A stretch of DNA of 64,000 nt from JANLWK01 sp031364505 (GCA_031364505.1 JANLWK010000242.1:8064-72063); one strand, 5' to 3'. Positions 10,701-18,909 are shown, counted from the stretch's first letter. A program made the numbers and translations. The notes: generated by a model not told the origin, from the sequence alone.

Positions 10701-10879
10701 TCGACGGCTCGCGCGTGCTCTACGATCCGCGGGTGGGGCCCGGCGTCGGGCTCGATTTCGGCACCGGCATCCGCACGTCCGTCCTGTTCCTGCTGCTCAA
10801 GCTCGACGTCGCGTGGCGCACGGATCTCGCCGACGTGAGCCGCCCCACGTGGCACTTCAGTATCGGACCGGAGTTCTAG
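7715..10879 (+). CDS. Surface protein: gluzincin protease + TolB-like propeller + Omp85-like barrel
   Basis: A 1054-residue exported protein with three modules. After a clear signal peptide (cleavage near AHAQ, residue 23) comes a metalloprotease domain of peptidase-MA/gluzincin type with HELTH (H137, E138, H141) and a downstream WFAEG whose E171 is a likely third zinc ligand. Residues about 290-620 hold six TolB/WD40-like blades with repeated WSPDG-type motifs. The C-terminal 320 residues form a barrel with an RGY motif (STLRGY) and a terminal phenylalanine, like bacterial surface antigen/BamA barrels. Start ATG 7715 has a GAAAGGG ribosome site 7 nt upstream; the longer frame from 7649 lacks one and would bury the signal peptide. 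Substrate unknown. Confidence 0.8.
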   Translation: MMQRGWGLAWVLLFLLVPAAAHAQYFGQNKVQYNRYDWKSIESDHFEVYFYAGLDSLAMRVLDLAEKTNVVLSKRMGHSLGRKVPIILYGSHNDFSQTNVTPELIGGGTGGFTEVLRNRVVLPFTGSYEDLRHVVVHELTHAFMFDMLYQGSAAALIARQSFYNVPLWFAEGMAEYFSLGMESNAEIFLRDGTVEGYLPPLPYSGGYIVYKQGQSAVSYLVRRYGEDRLRDVLRRARQMRNFERAFEKSVGLSESKFDEQWRTWLRKQYWPTVATKDSPEQFARRLTDHRKDESVLNTAPAISPQGDRVAFFSDRRQYTDVYILSALDGKLLRRVIRGERNVQFESIPSFRSTMSWSRDGRRLALTAKSGGRDVLYVVNADDGHVQKRIELPCEALYDPAWSPVSDSIVVAGVDQGRSDLWVVDVASGASHRITDDAYDEKSPTWSPDGTQLAFSSDRLAPVVLHPERHQLGFGRYGLFTLDLAGGAVRPLLDTAGDDRSPAWSPDGRLVAFVSDYTGAPNIFVFDRDDSSVTQLTDVLGGVESLSWSRQNDRLVFSAYNRGGYDLFAVREPLSSAGVLTRLRRAHPAAARTLAALHDEARDSTATPPSHAALTMAWNDSLAFEPSNAAEAKPAQRDTLRLDRLEPGPDPGWARGGPQPFPALPDTVRPLATRVPLQETGGPFALPDSVLGQRASPYRPRLGPDYGGGSFYAATGYGFIGSMQFQFADFLGNHSLFVATDVFTNSLQETNALAIYSYLPRRWDYSVGVFHFKDYFDSPVSSLGESFGASRLFSERNYGALASVSYPFDRFHRAEFGLTQTFLERQFFAEDGFGGVFETDRQFRSVTAPSVSLVGDNALVGYYGPVNGQRYNLTFSPALDVFPNALVYETATLDARRYWDLTRGYTFYGRVLSGYSGGKSPQTFRVGGYSTLRGYPNFDILASRLAMLTLEFRFPFIQQLGLVGPLPLGMFNLRGAVFGDVGATWNKDQTLRVSHVVDGSRVLYDPRVGPGVGLDFGTGIRTSVLFLLLKLDVAWRTDLADVSRPTWHFSIGPEF

Positions 10880-10891
10880 GCACCGCCTCGG

Positions 10892-10920
10892 TGGACGCTC
10901 GGGGGGCGATTGTCTAGATT
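10892..10920 (+). promoter_or_regulatory. Promoter for the uvrD-gatCAB-pur operon
   Basis: TGGACG (10892-10897), a 17-nt spacer and TAGATT (10915-10920), followed by GCG as in the promoter at 44249-44277. It starts 13 nt after the preceding stop codon. Transcription would begin near 10927, about 70 nt before the uvrD ATG. The -35 matches the consensus at 4 of 6 positions. Confidence 0.45.
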
Positions 10921-10997
10921 GCGATGACTCGTTGCGCGTCACGCCTCGGGCGGACGCGCCGCTCGCGTCGTGCCGCCGACCCCCCGCCCGGACTCCC

Positions 10998-13193
10998 ATG
11001 ATTCCGCTGAATCCTGAGCAGCGCCTCGCCGTCGAACATCCCGGCGGCCCCCGGCTGGTGATCGCCGGCGCCGGCAGCGGCAAGACGCGCGTGCTGACCG
11101 CGCGCGTGGCCGGGCTGCTCGAGCGCGGGCTCCCGCCCGAAGCGCTGCTGGCGTTCACGTTCACGAACCGCGCGGCGCGCGAGATGCGCGACCGCATCGA
11201 ACGCGAAGCGGGCGCGGTGGGGTCGCGGCTGTGGGTGGGCACGTTTCACGGGACGGCCATGCGGCTCCTGCGACGCGAGGCCCAGGCCGCCGGGATCCCC
11301 CGCGACTTCACGATCTACGACCGCGAGGACCAGGAGGGCGTGCTGGGCGACGTGCTCAAGGCGCTCGAGTTGCCCGAGCAGCAGTACCGGCGGTCCGCGG
11401 TGCTCGGGCGCATCTCCGACGCCAAGAACCGCCTGATCTCGCCGGAGGAGATGGCGGCCGGCGCCGTGAGTCCGTTCGAGCGGCGGGTCGCCGACGCCTA
11501 CGCCGCCTACCAGGCGGCGCTCACCGCGAGCGGCGCGCTCGACTTCGACGACCTGATCGCCTGCACCGTGCGGTTGCTCGAACGGAACCCCGCCGTCGCC
11601 GAGCGCTACCAGCGCCGGTTCGAGCACGTGCTCGTGGACGAGTACCAGGACACGAACCACGCGCAGTTCCGGCTGGTCGCCGCCCTCGCGGCCGGGCATC
11701 GCAACCTGTTCGTCGTCGGCGACGACGACCAGTCGATCTACGGCTGGCGGGGCGCCAATCTCGCGAACGTGCTCGAGTTCGAGCAGGCGTTCCCCGGTGC
11801 CGAGGTGATCCGCCTCGAGCAGAACTACCGCTCGACGCGCACGATCCTGCACGCCGCGAACGCGGTGATCGCCAATAACCGCTCGCGCAAGGGCAAGACG
11901 CTGTGGTCGGAACGCGACGAGGGCCGGATGCTCCGCTTCATCCTCGCCACCGACGAGGTCGACGAGGCGCGCCGCGTGTGCGCCGTGCTCGACGCGCGCG
12001 TGCGGGCCGGCGGCCGGCGCAGCGACTGCGCCGTGCTCTACCGCACGAACGCGCAGTCGCGGGCGCTCGAGACCGAGCTGCGCCGGTCGGGCATCGCCTA
12101 CGAGATCGTCGGCGGCGTGTCGTTCTACCAGCGGCGCGAGGTCAAGGACGTCGTCGCCTACCTGCGCCTGGTCGTGAACCCGCAGGACGCGGTGTCGTTC
12201 TGGCGCGTGTGGAACACGCCGCGCCGCGGCCTCGGGGCCACGGTCGAGGCGCGGGTCGTCGCGCGAGCCACCGAGACCGGGATGAGCCCGCTCGCGGCAC
12301 TCGAGTCGCTGCTGCGCGACGGCGAGCTGACCCGTGCCGCGCAGGCCGGGGCGCGCGACCTGCTCGAGCTCGTCGGCGAGCTGCGCGAGCGCTCGCTCGG
12401 GCCCGCCGATGCCGTGATCCTGCACCTGTTCGAGCGCACCCGTTACCTCGAGTTCCTCGGCGAGTCCGAGGACGCCGCCGATCGCGTCGCCAACGTGCAG
12501 GAGCTGGTCACCGCCGCGGCGGCGTTCGCGGCCGGCGGGGGCGGGCTCACCGAGTTCCTCGGCGAGACGGCGCTCGTCACCGACGGCGATCGCGTCGACC
12601 CTGCCTCGGACCGCGTGCTCATGCTCACCGCGCACAACGCGAAGGGCCTCGAGTTCCCCGCCGTGATCATCGCGGGGCTCGAGGAGGGGTTGATGCCGCA
12701 CGGCAACTCGCTCGACGATCCGTCGAAGCTGGAAGAGGAGCGCCGGCTCTTCTATGTCGCGTTGACGCGCGCGCGCGACGAGGTGACGCTCACCGCCGCG
12801 GCCTACCGCCGGCGGTTCGACGGCGCGCGCGGCGGCACGGTGTCGCGGTTCGTCGACGAGATCCCGTCGCAGTTCCTGGAGCGCGACGAGAGCGCCATGG
12901 GATCGGGGGGCTCGCGCCGCGGCGCCGGCGGCTGGATTGGATCCACGCGCCGCGTCGTGCCTGCCGACGCCGACGCGGACGCCGGCGAGGACGCGAGCGA
13001 GGTGCCGGCGTGGGGCATCCCGGCCGTGGCGCGCAAGGCGCTCGGCCGCCGTGTCTACCACGAGTCGTTCGGGCGGGGCGTCGTCGTCGCCGCCGAGGGC
13101 GCGGGCGACGCGATCAAGTACACGGTGCGCTTCGGCGTGGGCCTCAAGAAGGTGATGGCCCGCTTCCTGTCGGAGGGCGCCGATGGCGATTGA
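10998..13193 (+). CDS. uvrD: UvrD/PcrA-type superfamily 1 DNA helicase
   Basis: ATP-driven 3-prime to 5-prime DNA helicase used in nucleotide excision repair, mismatch repair and removal of proteins from replication forks. The 731 residues carry all SF1A motifs in order: Walker A GAGSGKT (G24-T30), Walker B DEYQDTN, the motif III GDDDQSIYGWRG, QNYRST (IV), the HNAKGLEFPAV block (V) and VALTRARDE (VI). The C-terminal tail after residue 640 is a low-complexity linker followed by a short basic domain (FGRGVVVAAEG region), like the Tudor-like RNA polymerase-binding tail of PcrA. Start ATG 10998 places the Q-motif NPEQRLAV at residue 5, as usual. It overlaps gatC by 11 nt. Confidence 0.95.
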   Translation: MIPLNPEQRLAVEHPGGPRLVIAGAGSGKTRVLTARVAGLLERGLPPEALLAFTFTNRAAREMRDRIEREAGAVGSRLWVGTFHGTAMRLLRREAQAAGIPRDFTIYDREDQEGVLGDVLKALELPEQQYRRSAVLGRISDAKNRLISPEEMAAGAVSPFERRVADAYAAYQAALTASGALDFDDLIACTVRLLERNPAVAERYQRRFEHVLVDEYQDTNHAQFRLVAALAAGHRNLFVVGDDDQSIYGWRGANLANVLEFEQAFPGAEVIRLEQNYRSTRTILHAANAVIANNRSRKGKTLWSERDEGRMLRFILATDEVDEARRVCAVLDARVRAGGRRSDCAVLYRTNAQSRALETELRRSGIAYEIVGGVSFYQRREVKDVVAYLRLVVNPQDAVSFWRVWNTPRRGLGATVEARVVARATETGMSPLAALESLLRDGELTRAAQAGARDLLELVGELRERSLGPADAVILHLFERTRYLEFLGESEDAADRVANVQELVTAAAAFAAGGGGLTEFLGETALVTDGDRVDPASDRVLMLTAHNAKGLEFPAVIIAGLEEGLMPHGNSLDDPSKLEEERRLFYVALTRARDEVTLTAAAYRRRFDGARGGTVSRFVDEIPSQFLERDESAMGSGGSRRGAGGWIGSTRRVVPADADADAGEDASEVPAWGIPAVARKALGRRVYHESFGRGVVVAAEGAGDAIKYTVRFGVGLKKVMARFLSEGADGD

Positions 13194-13482
13194 GCCCGGC
13201 GAGGTGCGCCGCGTCGCCGAGTTGGCGCGCCTCGAGCTCCGCGACGACGAGGTCGTGGTACTGGCGCGCGAGCTGTCCGCGGTGCTCGACTTCGCGGCGT
13301 CGCTGGGCCGGCTCGATCTCGAGGGCGCCGAGCCCAGCGTGCTGGCGCCCGCGGATGCCCTGCTGCGCGAGGACCGCGTCGACGACCGGCGGCTGACGCC
13401 GGAGCAGGCGACGGCGGGCGCTCCCGAGGCGGAGGACGGCTTCTTCATCGTGCCGCCGATCATCGAGAACATCCAGCCGTGA
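13183..13482 (+). CDS. gatC: Asp/Glu-tRNA amidotransferase subunit C
   Basis: Small 99-residue subunit that wraps around GatA and stabilises the GatCAB complex, which converts Glu-tRNAGln and Asp-tRNAAsn to the amide forms in the cytoplasm. It has the family start pattern (EVRRVAELARLEL) and the conserved C-terminal FFIVPPIIE stretch. It begins inside the end of uvrD and overlaps gatA by 4 nt, so the three gat genes are likely co-translated. Its presence suggests that this organism makes Gln-tRNA and/or Asn-tRNA indirectly. Confidence 0.93.
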   Translation: MAIEPGEVRRVAELARLELRDDEVVVLARELSAVLDFAASLGRLDLEGAEPSVLAPADALLREDRVDDRRLTPEQATAGAPEAEDGFFIVPPIIENIQP

Positions 13483-14957
13483 GCGCGCCGGCCGAGCTGT
13501 GGCGCGAATCCGCGGCGGCGCTCGCCGCGCGCGTGCGCTCGGGCGAGGTGTCGTCGCTCGATGCCGTGGAATCGGGCTGGGAAGGCCCCGCGGCCCGGTG
13601 GGAGGCGGACGTCCACGCCGTGGCCCATGCCGATCCCGCGGCCCGCGCCGCGGCCGCGGCCCGCGCGCCGCAGGGCCCGCTCGGCGGCGTCCCCGTGCTG
13701 CTCAAGGACAACCTGTGCACCGTGGACTATCCGACCACGTGCTGTTCGAACATCCTCGCGGGATACCGGCCGCCCTACGACGCGACGGTCGTCACGCGGC
13801 TGCGAGCGGCGGGTGCGGTCGTCACCGGCAAGGGCAACATGGACGAGTTCGCCATGGGCTCGTCCACCGAGTTCAGCTGCTACGGTCCGACCCGCAATCC
13901 GTACGAGCTCTCGCGCGTGCCGGGCGGATCGAGCGGTGGACCCGCGGCGGCCGTCGCCTACGGGTTGTGCCCGGTGGCGCTCGGCTCCGACACCGGCGGT
14001 TCGGTGCGGCAGCCGGCCGCCTTCTGCGGCGTGTTCGGCCTCAAGCCCACCTACGGCCGGTTGTCGCGTTACGGCCTCGTCGCCTTCGGCTCGTCGCTGG
14101 ACCAGGTCGGCGTGTTCGCGCGGCACGCCGGAGACGTGGCGCTCGTCTACGGGGTGCTCGCCGGTGAGGATCCGTACGACGCGACGAGCCGGCGCGGGCC
14201 GGCCCCCGACGTGTCCGGCTGGGACGCGGGCGTCGAGGGCCTGCGCTTCGGGTGGCCGGCGAACCTGTGGCGCGAGGGCGTCGACGCCGCGGTGGTCGCC
14301 GCCGTCGAGCGCGCGGCGGAGTGGCTCGAGCGCGCCGGCGCGACCCGCGTGCCGATCGAGTTCATGCCCGGTGAATATTCGGTCGCGACGTATTACCTGG
14401 TCGCCACGACGGAGGCCAGCTCGAACCTGGCCCGCTTCGACGGCGTGCGCTACGGCTACCGTCACACCGACGCGCCGGATCTGAAGGCGCTCTACGTGAA
14501 CACGCGCAGCGCGGGCTTCGGGACGGAGGTCAAGCGGCGCATCCTGCTCGGCACGTACGCCCTGTCGGCCGGCTACTACGACGCCTACTATCTGACGGCT
14601 CAGCGCGCGCGCACGCGGATCCGCGACGAGTACGCGCGGGCGTTCGCCCGCTGCGACCTGATGCTGCTCCCGGCCTCGCCGACGCTGCCGTTCCGGCTCG
14701 GGGAGAAGGTCGACGACCCGCTGGCCATGTACCTGAACGACATCTTCACGATCGGCGCCAACCTCGCCGGCATCCCGGGACTCACGTGTCCGGCCGGGCT
14801 CAGCGACGCCGGACTGCCGGTGGGGGTACAGGTGCTCGGTCCCGCCGATGCGGAGCCGGTGCTGCTGCGGGCAGGGCGCGCGATCGAAGCGCGCGGCGAC
14901 CGGGCGCACATCAGCCGCGACCACGCGAGGGAGTTCGAATGGCCTACGAGGCGGTGA
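13479..14957 (+). CDS. gatA: Asp/Glu-tRNA amidotransferase subunit A
   Basis: Amidase subunit of GatCAB that releases ammonia from glutamine. The 492-residue protein has the amidase-signature Ser-cisSer-Lys triad: Lys in VLLKDNLC (near residue 78), Ser in the GGSSGGPAAAVA block (near 153) and Ser in DTGGSVRQPA (near 177). Length is normal for the family (about 485). GTG start at 13479 overlaps the gatC stop (GTGA). The C-terminus overlaps the start of gatB by 19 nt. Confidence 0.96.
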   Translation: MSAPAELWRESAAALAARVRSGEVSSLDAVESGWEGPAARWEADVHAVAHADPAARAAAAARAPQGPLGGVPVLLKDNLCTVDYPTTCCSNILAGYRPPYDATVVTRLRAAGAVVTGKGNMDEFAMGSSTEFSCYGPTRNPYELSRVPGGSSGGPAAAVAYGLCPVALGSDTGGSVRQPAAFCGVFGLKPTYGRLSRYGLVAFGSSLDQVGVFARHAGDVALVYGVLAGEDPYDATSRRGPAPDVSGWDAGVEGLRFGWPANLWREGVDAAVVAAVERAAEWLERAGATRVPIEFMPGEYSVATYYLVATTEASSNLARFDGVRYGYRHTDAPDLKALYVNTRSAGFGTEVKRRILLGTYALSAGYYDAYYLTAQRARTRIRDEYARAFARCDLMLLPASPTLPFRLGEKVDDPLAMYLNDIFTIGANLAGIPGLTCPAGLSDAGLPVGVQVLGPADAEPVLLRAGRAIEARGDRAHISRDHAREFEWPTRR

Positions 14958-16450
14958 TCGGGCTCGAGTGCCATCTCCAGCTGAACACGCGGAGCAAGAT
15001 GTTCTGCGGCTGCCCCGTCACGTTCGGGGCGCCCGCGAATTCGAGCGTGTGCCCGGTGTGCCTCGGGCTCCCGGGGGCGCTGCCGCGCGTGAACGACGCC
15101 GCCATCGACGCGGCGCTGCGGCTCGGGCTGGCGCTCGGCTGCGCCATCCGGACCGAGAGCGTGTTCGCGCGCAAGCACTACTTCTACCCGGACATGCCGA
15201 AGAACTACCAGATCAGCCAGTACGACCGGCCGCTGTGCGAGGGCGGCGCCGTGCCGGTCGACCTGCCGGCCGGCACGCGTGACTTCGCGCTGACCCGCAT
15301 TCACGCCGAGGAGGACACGGGCAAGTCGTTCCATCCCGAGCGCCACGGTGACCGCCGCATCTCGCGCGTCGACTTCAATCGCGCCGGCGTGCCGCTGCTC
15401 GAGCTGGTGACCGAGCCGGTGCTGCGGACCCCCGAGGAATGCGGCGCGTTCCTGACGACCCTGCGCCGGCTGGCGCGCTGGCTCGGCATCTCCGACGCGG
15501 ACATGGAGAAGGGGCAGCTCCGCTGCGACGCGAACGTGAGCATCCGCCCCGAGGGGACGTCGGCACTCGGCACCAAGACCGAGCTCAAGAACCTGAACTC
15601 GATCCGCGGCGTCGAGCGCGGCGTGGCCGCGGAGGTGACGCGCCAGCGGGCGGTGCTCGAGAGCGGGGGCCGGATCGAACAGGCGACGTTGCTCTACGAC
15701 GCCGATCACGACGCGCTCGCCGTGATGCGCTCGAAGGAGCACGCCCACGACTACCGGTACTTCCCGGAGCCCGACCTGCCGGTGCTCACCGTGGCGGCCG
15801 AGCGCCTGGACCGCGCGCGCGAAGCGCTGCCCGAGCTGCCGTGGGCGCGCGCGCGGCGCATCGCCGCAACGTACGGCGTGCCCGAGTACGACGCCCTGGT
15901 GCTCACCGACCAGCGCGCGCTCGCCGACTACTTCGAGGCGGTCGCCACGCCGGAGAGCGGCCAGCTCGCGAGTCCCGAAGGCGGCCAGCTCGCGAGTCCC
16001 GAGGGCGGCAAGCTCGCCAGCAACTGGATCATGACCGAGGTGTTGCGCGTACTGAGGGAGCGCGACTGGTCGATGGCGGAGTGGGCCGAGCGCGTGCCGG
16101 CCGCGCGCCTGCGCGAGCTGCTCGATCGCGTGGCGTCGCGCGCGTTGCCCGGTCCGCTCGCGAAGCAGGCGTTCGGCTGGATGACCGAGGAGCCGGGGCC
16201 GCTCGACCTGCTGCTCGAACGGCACGGCGTACGGGTCCAGGGATCGGACGACGAGCTGCGTCCGCTGGTGCGGGCCGTGCTGGACGAGCACCCGGGCCCG
16301 GTGCGGCAGTTCCTCGACGGGCGCCAGGCCACGTTCGGCTTTCTCGTCGGACAGGTCATGAAGAGGAGCGGCGGCCAGGCGGTGCCCGACATGGTGCAAC
16401 GGTTGCTCCGCGAGGAGCTGGAGCGCGCCGCGGCGGGCGGAGCATCGTGA
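14939..16450 (+). CDS. gatB: Asp/Glu-tRNA amidotransferase subunit B
   Basis: ATP-dependent subunit that activates the misacylated tRNA and accepts ammonia from GatA. 503 residues, with the N-terminal cradle opening YEAVIGLECHLQL, a zinc-site-like CGCP region, and the C-terminal YqeY-like tail domain that binds the tRNA elbow. Start ATG 14939 has GAGGGA just upstream; longer frames run through gatA out of register. The odd feature is a triplicated 8-residue module, PE(S/G)G(Q/K)LAS, at residues 338-361 just before the conserved KLASNW motif; most homologues should have one copy. The insert keeps the frame, so the protein is probably functional with a longer loop. Confidence 0.95.
   Translation: MAYEAVIGLECHLQLNTRSKMFCGCPVTFGAPANSSVCPVCLGLPGALPRVNDAAIDAALRLGLALGCAIRTESVFARKHYFYPDMPKNYQISQYDRPLCEGGAVPVDLPAGTRDFALTRIHAEEDTGKSFHPERHGDRRISRVDFNRAGVPLLELVTEPVLRTPEECGAFLTTLRRLARWLGISDADMEKGQLRCDANVSIRPEGTSALGTKTELKNLNSIRGVERGVAAEVTRQRAVLESGGRIEQATLLYDADHDALAVMRSKEHAHDYRYFPEPDLPVLTVAAERLDRAREALPELPWARARRIAATYGVPEYDALVLTDQRALADYFEAVATPESGQLASPEGGQLASPEGGKLASNWIMTEVLRVLRERDWSMAEWAERVPAARLRELLDRVASRALPGPLAKQAFGWMTEEPGPLDLLLERHGVRVQGSDDELRPLVRAVLDEHPGPVRQFLDGRQATFGFLVGQVMKRSGGQAVPDMVQRLLREELERAAAGGAS
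15950..16021 (+). repeat. Three 24-bp in-frame tandem repeats inside gatB
   Basis: Units at 15950-15973, 15974-15997 and 15998-16021 are near-identical and encode PESGQLAS, PEGGQLAS and PEGGKLAS. The third unit carries the conserved KLAS of GatB, so the first two look like duplications of it. Synonymous and single-base differences between copies show that the expansion is not brand new. Confidence 0.9.
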
Positions 16451-17730
16451 CCGCGCGTGTCGTCGTCGTGGGCGGGGGCGGGCGCGAGCATGCGCTCGCG
16501 GCGCGGCTCGCCGAGGATCCCGAACCGCGCGATCTCGTCGTGATCCCCGGCAACGATGGCATCGCCTCGCGATTCCGCTGCGTGGCCGCCGGAGGTGACG
16601 GCGTCGAGTCGCTCGAGCGGGCGTGCGCCGAGGCGGCGCCCGACCTGGTCGTCGTCGGGCCCGAGCAGCCCCTGGCCGACGGGCTCACCGACCGGCTCGC
16701 CGCGCGTGGAATCGCCGTGTTCGGCCCGAGCCGGGCGGCCGCGCGGATCGAGTCGAGCAAGGGGTTCGCCAAGGAGTTGATGCTCGCGGCCGGAGTGCCG
16801 ACGGCCGAGGCGCGCTCGTTCGACATCGCCCGGGACGCGATCGCCGCGCTGGGCGAGTTCGGCCCGCCGTGGGTGATCAAGGCCGATGGGCTCGCCGCGG
16901 GGAAGGGCGTGCTCGTGACCTCCGACACGCAGGCGGCGCGTGAGTATGTCGAGGCGTGCATGTCCGGCGGCCGGCTCGGCGAAGCGGGCCGCCGCGTGCT
17001 GCTCGAGCGCCACCTCGAGGGCGAAGAGGTGTCGGTGATGGCGGTGTGTGACGGCGTGCGGGCCGTGCTGCTGCCTGCCGCGCGGGACTACAAGCGCGCC
17101 GGCGACGGCGACGCCGGGCCGAATACCGGCGGCATGGGTGCGGTGGCGCCGAGCGAGACGATCGACGCGGCTGGCGAGGCGTTCGTGCTCGAGCGCGTCG
17201 TCCGTCCCGTGCTCGCCGAGCTGGCGCGGCGCGGCGCGCCGTTCCGCGGCGTGCTCTACGCCGGCCTCATGCGTACGGCCCAGGGACTCCAGGTGATCGA
17301 GTTCAACGCGCGTTTCGGCGATCCCGAGGCGCAGGTGATCCTGCCCCTCGTCGGTGGATCGCTGTACGATCTGCTGGCGTCCGCCGCCGCGGGCCGGCTG
17401 GAGCCGGCGCACGTGCCGCGCGTTCCGGGTGCCGCCGTCACCGTGGCGCTCGCCGATCGAGGTTATCCGGAGTCGCATTCGGGAGCGGCGCGACTCGAAG
17501 GGGCCGAGGTGGCCGGGCGGATGCCGGGGGTTTCGATGCGGTACGCCGGCGTCCGCCGTGACGGCGACGCCTACCGGTTCACCGGCGGGCGGGGCGCGTA
17601 CGTGTGTGCGGCGGGCGTCACGCGCGCCGAGGCGCGCGCGCGCGCCTACGCCGCCATCGGGCGGCTCAGTGGTTCGGGATGGCGCTGCCGCGGTGACATC
17701 GGTCACGTGGCGGCGCACGCGTCGTCGTAG
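16447..17730 (+). CDS. purD: Phosphoribosylamine-glycine ligase
   Basis: Second step of purine synthesis: joins glycine to phosphoribosylamine using ATP. The 427-residue protein opens with the nucleotide-binding GGGGREHAL motif. It has the ATP-grasp region (VIKADGLAAGKGV near residue 140), the NTGGMGA substrate loop, and the EFNARFGDPE metal-binding motif near 280. GTG start at 16447 overlaps the gatB stop by 4 nt. It lies in the same run as purE 18 nt downstream, while the other pur genes are spread along the window. Confidence 0.96.
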   Translation: MTARVVVVGGGGREHALAARLAEDPEPRDLVVIPGNDGIASRFRCVAAGGDGVESLERACAEAAPDLVVVGPEQPLADGLTDRLAARGIAVFGPSRAAARIESSKGFAKELMLAAGVPTAEARSFDIARDAIAALGEFGPPWVIKADGLAAGKGVLVTSDTQAAREYVEACMSGGRLGEAGRRVLLERHLEGEEVSVMAVCDGVRAVLLPAARDYKRAGDGDAGPNTGGMGAVAPSETIDAAGEAFVLERVVRPVLAELARRGAPFRGVLYAGLMRTAQGLQVIEFNARFGDPEAQVILPLVGGSLYDLLASAAAGRLEPAHVPRVPGAAVTVALADRGYPESHSGAARLEGAEVAGRMPGVSMRYAGVRRDGDAYRFTGGRGAYVCAAGVTRAEARARAYAAIGRLSGSGWRCRGDIGHVAAHASS

Positions 17731-17748
17731 CAGCAGACAGGAGACCTC

Positions 17749-18237
17749 ATGGCTGTGAAGAAGCGGAGTGCCCGCGTGGGCATCGCGATGGGCAGCGAGA
17801 GCGATCGCGCGACGATGGAGGAGGCCGCCCGCGTGCTCGAGGAATTCGGCGTCGGGCACGAGCTGGTCGTGCGCTCGGCCCACCGCACGCCCGACGCCGC
17901 CGCGCGCTGGGCGCGCTCGGCGCGCGCGCGGGGCCTGCGCGTGCTGATCGCCGGTGCCGGGGGTGCGGCGCACCTGGCCGGCGCGCTCGCGGCGCATTCG
18001 CGACTGCCGGTGCTCGGTGTGCCGCTGGCGAGTTCGCCGCTCGGCGGGTTCGACGCGCTGCTCGCCACCGTGCAGATGCCGCCCGGAGTGCCTGTCGGCA
18101 CCCTCGGCGTCGGCGCCTGGGGCGCGCGCAACGCGGCGCACCTGGCGCTCCGCATCCTGGCGCTCGACGACCCGGGGCTCGCGACGGCGCTCGAAGCGCG
18201 CGCCCGCAAGGCCGCGCGCGTCTCGAGGAGCAGCTGA
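17749..18237 (+). CDS. purE: N5-carboxyaminoimidazole ribonucleotide mutase PurE
   Basis: Rearranges N5-CAIR to CAIR in purine synthesis (or carboxylates AIR directly if of class II). 162 residues with the family landmarks GSESD (near residue 14), SAHRTPD carrying the catalytic histidine (near 45) and the GAGGAAHLAG loop. An AGGAG site lies close upstream of the ATG. No purK is next to it, and I cannot assign class I or II from sequence alone. A purK elsewhere would support class I. It shares 1 nt with tsaC (TGATG). Confidence 0.93.
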   Translation: MAVKKRSARVGIAMGSESDRATMEEAARVLEEFGVGHELVVRSAHRTPDAAARWARSARARGLRVLIAGAGGAAHLAGALAAHSRLPVLGVPLASSPLGGFDALLATVQMPPGVPVGTLGVGAWGARNAAHLALRILALDDPGLATALEARARKAARVSRSS

Positions 18238-18884
18238 TGGAACTGGTGAAGGTTGACCCCGTCGCACCCGACATCCAGGTCCTGCTCGCCGCGGCGGAGG
18301 CGGTGCTGCGGGGCGGCGTCATCGCGTTCCCGACCGACACGGTCTACGGGCTCGGCTGCTCGCTGTTCGACGCCAGCGCCGTCGAGATGGTGGCCCGGCT
18401 CAAGCGTCGCGACCCGTCGCTCGCGGTGATCTCGCTGATCAGCGATCCGCGGCAGGTCCACGGGCTCGCGAGCGAGGTCCCGGCGCTGGCGGAGCGCCTG
18501 ATCGAGCGTTTCTGGCCCGGTCCGCTGTCGCTCATCTTCAAGGCGGCGCCGATCGTGCCGCCGCGCGTGCGCGGTGCGGGGGGCACCGTCGCGCTGCGCT
18601 GTCCGCGCGATCCGCTGTGCGCGACCCTGCTCGACGTGATCGGCGGCCCGGTCGTGTCGAGCAGCGCCAACCTGTCCGGCCAGCCGCCGGCGGAGACCGC
18701 CGAGGAAGTCGTCCGGATCTTCGGCAACCAGCTCGACCTCGTCATCGACGGCGGGCCGCGCCGCGGCGGAGTGCCCTCGACGCTCGTGGACATGAGCGGG
18801 CCGAAGCCGCTGCTGCTCCGCCGGGGTGACATCGACGTGACGCCGGTGATTCCGGACATCGAAGACGTGTCCGCGCGCGGTTGA
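18237..18884 (+). CDS. tsaC: Threonylcarbamoyl-AMP synthase (YrdC/YwlC family)
   Basis: Makes threonylcarbamoyl-AMP from threonine, bicarbonate and ATP for the t6A37 modification of ANN-reading tRNAs. 215 residues, a single YrdC/SUA5 domain: PTDTVYGLGC near residue 28, basic KRRD site near 60, and the SSSANLSG motif near 140. It lacks the extra C-terminal Sua5 domain. Gene order tsaC, ywlE-like, rpiB, glyA matches the Bacillus ywlC-ywlE-rpiB-glyA region, with ilvE inserted here. The stop codon TGA lies inside the -35 box of the next promoter. Confidence 0.93.
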   Translation: MELVKVDPVAPDIQVLLAAAEAVLRGGVIAFPTDTVYGLGCSLFDASAVEMVARLKRRDPSLAVISLISDPRQVHGLASEVPALAERLIERFWPGPLSLIFKAAPIVPPRVRGAGGTVALRCPRDPLCATLLDVIGGPVVSSSANLSGQPPAETAEEVVRIFGNQLDLVIDGGPRRGGVPSTLVDMSGPKPLLLRRGDIDVTPVIPDIEDVSARG

Positions 18885-18909
18885 CGCGGGCGGAACGGCT
18901 ACCTATCCT
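18881..18909 (+). promoter_or_regulatory. Promoter for ywlE-ilvE-rpiB-glyA
   Basis: TTGACG (18881-18886), a 17-nt spacer and TATCCT (18904-18909), a strong sigma-70 type match. The -35 box contains the tsaC stop codon. The expected transcription start (about 18915-18918) falls at or just before the ATG at 18918, so the message may be leaderless. Confidence 0.55.

Noticed and set aside
7949..14924. Very long open frames on the minus strand, some above 1000 codons, here and at 3422-6511
   Set aside because: They lie opposite well-supported genes, have Arg/Ala-rich low-complexity translations, no family motifs and no ribosome sites. They result from the high GC content.
15950..16021. CRISPR-like direct repeats
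   Set aside because: The repeats are contiguous, have no spacers and keep the gatB frame.
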